In this document: in pieces, positions 14,515 to 15,926 of the stretch | Position numbering within the stretch: position 1 is the first letter of the stretch | Layout of the letters: each line of letters begins with the position of its first letter | Assembly: GCA_017640265.1 (NCBI GenBank) | Contig: JAGFVZ010000019.1 | Coordinates: forward strand, 1 to 15,926 | Origin: Anoxypelagibacter denitrificans | GTDB taxonomy: Bacteria; Pseudomonadota; Alphaproteobacteria; Pelagibacterales; Pelagibacteraceae | Direction: 5' to 3' | DNA length: 15,926 nt | Made by a program: the position numbers and the translations under genes | Notes under the pieces: generated by a model | The model's database searches: none | What the model was told of the DNA's origin: nothing | What the model saw: the letters and a program-made list of their open reading frames with translations, nothing else

Positions 14515-15573
14515 ATGAGCTCAAATTTTCTTGAAATAAAAGACGTAACTTTCACCGCGAGTAAGAAAAATAAAGTTAACAATGTTTCCTTTGGAATAAA
14601 AAAAGAAGGTGAAATCGTTTGTTTATTAGGACCTTCAGGCATTGGCAAAACAACGATACTCAGAACTATCGCCGGTCTTCAAAATTTGCAATCGGGCAAA
14701 ATTATATTGAAAGGAAATGTAATTTCCTCACCTGATTACAATTTAGAGCCAGAAAAAAGAAATATAGCATTATGTTTTCAAGATAATTCTTTATTTCCTC
14801 ATTACAATGTTATCGACAACATTAACATTGGAGCCCAAAGAAATAAAAATTCAAAATTCAATTATACAGACAGTGATTTAATAGACATTCTTCATTTACG
14901 TGGCTTGCAGAAAAAATATCCTCATGAAATAAGCGCAGGAGAAGCACAAAGAGTTTCTCTAGCTAGATCGTTAATGTCTAAACCTAATCTTCTTTTGTTG
15001 GATGAGCCATTTTCTAATATAGACCAAAGTTTAAAAGATGAATTGCAAAAAAAGATAAAAGAAATTTTGAAAAAATTAAATATTACAACTATTGTTGTTA
15101 CCCACGACTCCTATGAAGCTTTTTATTTTGCAGACAAATGTGGAATAATATTAGAGCAATCATTAAAACAATTTGATACACCGTATAATATTTATCACTA
15201 TCCAAATTCTACAAAAATTGTAAAATTCTTAAATAGAGGAACTCTAATAAAAGCTGAGGTAACAGGAAAAAACACCTTGCGAAATGAAGAGTTAGGTACC
15301 ATAAAAGGAAATTTTATCAAAAAGCAATCAGTAGGTTCGTCAGTACAACTTCTGATTCAACCAGAAGATTTAGAACACGATGATAAGAGTGATCTAAAAT
15401 TAAAGGTTGTAGACAGAAAATTTAGAGGAACAAATTTTATTTACACTCTTAAGACAAAAAACAATCAATTGATTCCTACTTTTGTTCATTCTCACCACGA
15501 ACATCAACACAAAATTAAAGACGAATTTGGAATCAAAACTCCGATTTATGTTGATCATTTAGTTTGTTTCTAA
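14515..15573 (+). CDS. fbpC: Fe(III) ABC transporter ATP-binding subunit
   Basis: This 352-aa cytoplasmic ATPase powers the ferric importer. The nucleotide-binding domain (about 5-235) has all motifs: Walker A GPSGIGKT at 39-46, Q-loop glutamine Q89, signature ISAGEAQ at 139-145 (a variant of LSGGQ), Walker B LLLLDE at 159-164, D-loop near D170, and switch H197 in VVTHD. A C-terminal TOBE-like regulatory region (about 240-352) is present and contains QPEDLE and a histidine-rich stretch HSHHEHQH near 328-335, which could bind metal. In the related gonococcal FbpC, C-terminal regulatory domains bind ferric iron, so a sensing role is conceivable. The gene ends the operon, with no clear terminator before the tRNA promoter. 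Family members importing polyamines or sulfate look alike, but the operon fixes the assignment. Confidence 0.9.
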   Translation: MSSNFLEIKDVTFTASKKNKVNNVSFGIKKEGEIVCLLGPSGIGKTTILRTIAGLQNLQSGKIILKGNVISSPDYNLEPEKRNIALCFQDNSLFPHYNVIDNINIGAQRNKNSKFNYTDSDLIDILHLRGLQKKYPHEISAGEAQRVSLARSLMSKPNLLLLDEPFSNIDQSLKDELQKKIKEILKKLNITTIVVTHDSYEAFYFADKCGIILEQSLKQFDTPYNIYHYPNSTKIVKFLNRGTLIKAEVTGKNTLRNEELGTIKGNFIKKQSVGSSVQLLIQPEDLEHDDKSDLKLKVVDRKFRGTNFIYTLKTKNNQLIPTFVHSHHEHQHKIKDEFGIKTPIYVDHLVCF

Positions 15574-15583
15574 TTTAAGACAT

Positions 15584-15612
15584 TTGAACTTTTGTAAAAA
15601 AGTGTTAAGAAT
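15584..15612 (+). promoter_or_regulatory. Probable tRNA-Arg promoter
   Basis: TTGAAC at 15584-15589 and AAGAAT at 15607-15612 are spaced by 17 bases, each matching four of six consensus positions. The expected start falls just before the mature 5' end at 15625. The fbpC stop is about 10 bases upstream, so this is the only room for a separate promoter. Confidence 0.38.
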
Positions 15613-15624
15613 TGTTTTCACACT

Positions 15625-15701
15625 GCGCCCTTAGCTCAGTTGGATAGAGCATCGGTTTTCTAAACCGAGGGTCAGAGGTTCGAATCCTCTAGGGCGCGCC
15701 A
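15625..15701 (+). tRNA. tRNA-Arg (anticodon TCT)
   Basis: A complete 77-base cloverleaf with encoded CCA. The acceptor stem pairs GCGCCCT (15625-15631) with AGGGCGC (15691-15697), followed by G discriminator and CCA (15699-15701). The D stem is GCTC/GAGC with TTGG in the loop, the anticodon stem TCGGT/ACCGA, and the seven-base loop TTTCTAA gives TCT at 15659-15661, reading AGA. The T arm is AGAGG/CCTCT around TTCGAAT. AGA is expected to be the main arginine codon in such an AT-rich genome, so this is probably a highly used tRNA. The 3' half is also a typical target for integrases. Confidence 0.97.
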
Positions 15702-15755
15702 ATAAATCCAACGTTTTTATCAATTTCACACAATCACAATTTTAATTTATCCCTA

Positions 15756-15777
15756 TCTCGGTCCACTCTCGGTCCAC
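15756..15777. repeat. Two tandem copies of an 11-bp unit downstream of tRNA-Arg
   Basis: The unit TCTCGGTCCAC occurs twice in direct succession, 55 bases after the tRNA. The stretch is more GC-rich than its surroundings. On the minus strand one frame reads a short peptide ending in KWTESGPR before a stop. It could be a recombination arm site or a gene remnant. The 144 bases between the tRNA and the next start (15702-15845) hold nothing else I recognise. Confidence 0.5.
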
Positions 15778-15845
15778 TTCAATCCCTTAAAATCCTACAA
15801 TTCTACTCGACTGACTCACAAAGAAATTGGGTGTAGCATTAGTTT

Positions 15846-15926
15846 ATGAAAAAGCTTTTAGGGATCTTGGTTCTGAGTTGTGTTGATCTATTTAATCAAA
15901 AAACTTCAATATATTTTCTAGGTAAC
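15846..15926 (+). CDS. Start of a possible small exported protein, cut by the window end
   Basis: From the ATG at 15846 the frame stays open for 27 codons to the end of the window. The N-terminus MKKLLGILVLSCVDLF has a basic start and a hydrophobic stretch, like a signal peptide. The cysteine at residue 12 is not in a convincing lipobox. No Shine-Dalgarno is visible. Short exported proteins starting MKKLLGI are common in SAR11-type genomes as I recall, but nothing beyond the signal-like segment can be judged here. Confidence 0.33.
   Translation, partial: MKKLLGILVLSCVDLFNQKTSIYFLGN

Noticed and set aside
15574..15624. Intrinsic terminator after the iron operon
   Set aside because: No GC-rich stem followed by a T-run is present; the AT-rich sequence fits the tRNA promoter better.

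Overview
The window is AT-rich (clearly well under 40% G+C by eye) and densely packed, with tiny intergenic gaps and start/stop overlaps. Gene content is that of a streamlined heterotrophic marine alphaproteobacterium, probably Pelagibacterales (SAR11) or a similar lineage such as the HIMB59/AEGEAN-169 type. That placement is inferred from base composition, compactness and the combination of methylated-compound catabolism with a minimal Fe(III) transporter. No ribosomal or other taxonomic marker is present to fix it.

Layout. (1) 16-906, plus strand: inner-membrane permease of a PotABCD-type ABC importer, probably the last gene of an operon starting left of the window. (2) 903-9222, minus strand: a five-gene block transcribed right to left: a dimethylglycine-dehydrogenase-like flavoprotein, a DmdA-like/GcvT-family demethylase, an EamA permease, a sarcosine-dehydrogenase-like flavoprotein, and an ArgE-type M20 deacetylase. 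(3) 9279-11706, plus strand, divergent from block 2: a second EamA permease, a YcaD-like MFS transporter and a 75-residue protein of unknown function overlapping the MFS gene by four bases. (4) 11821-15573, plus strand: a complete Fe(III) ABC importer (binding protein, fused two-domain permease, ATPase) behind a promoter with two Fur-type 7-1-7 palindromes. (5) 15625-15701: tRNA-Arg(TCT), then an 11-bp tandem repeat and the beginning of a small exported-protein-like gene cut by the window end.

How the genes fit together. Block 2 reads as a one-carbon catabolic module. Its enzymes all carry a GcvT-type folate-binding fold and are predicted to strip methyl groups from N- or S-methylated compounds onto tetrahydrofolate. 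A DMGDH-type and a SARDH-type enzyme side by side would turn dimethylglycine into sarcosine and then glycine. The DmdA-like protein could supply the first demethylation (of glycine betaine, DMSP or another onium compound), but its substrate cannot be settled from sequence. Electrons from the flavoproteins would leave through an electron-transfer flavoprotein, which is not encoded here. The iron operon is functionally separate and looks iron-repressed.

No CRISPR array, insertion sequence, prophage or rRNA was seen. No gene-free stretch reaches 300 bases. The most unusual parts are the methyl-group module with its unassigned DmdA-like member, the coupled 75-aa protein, and the repeat next to the tRNA.
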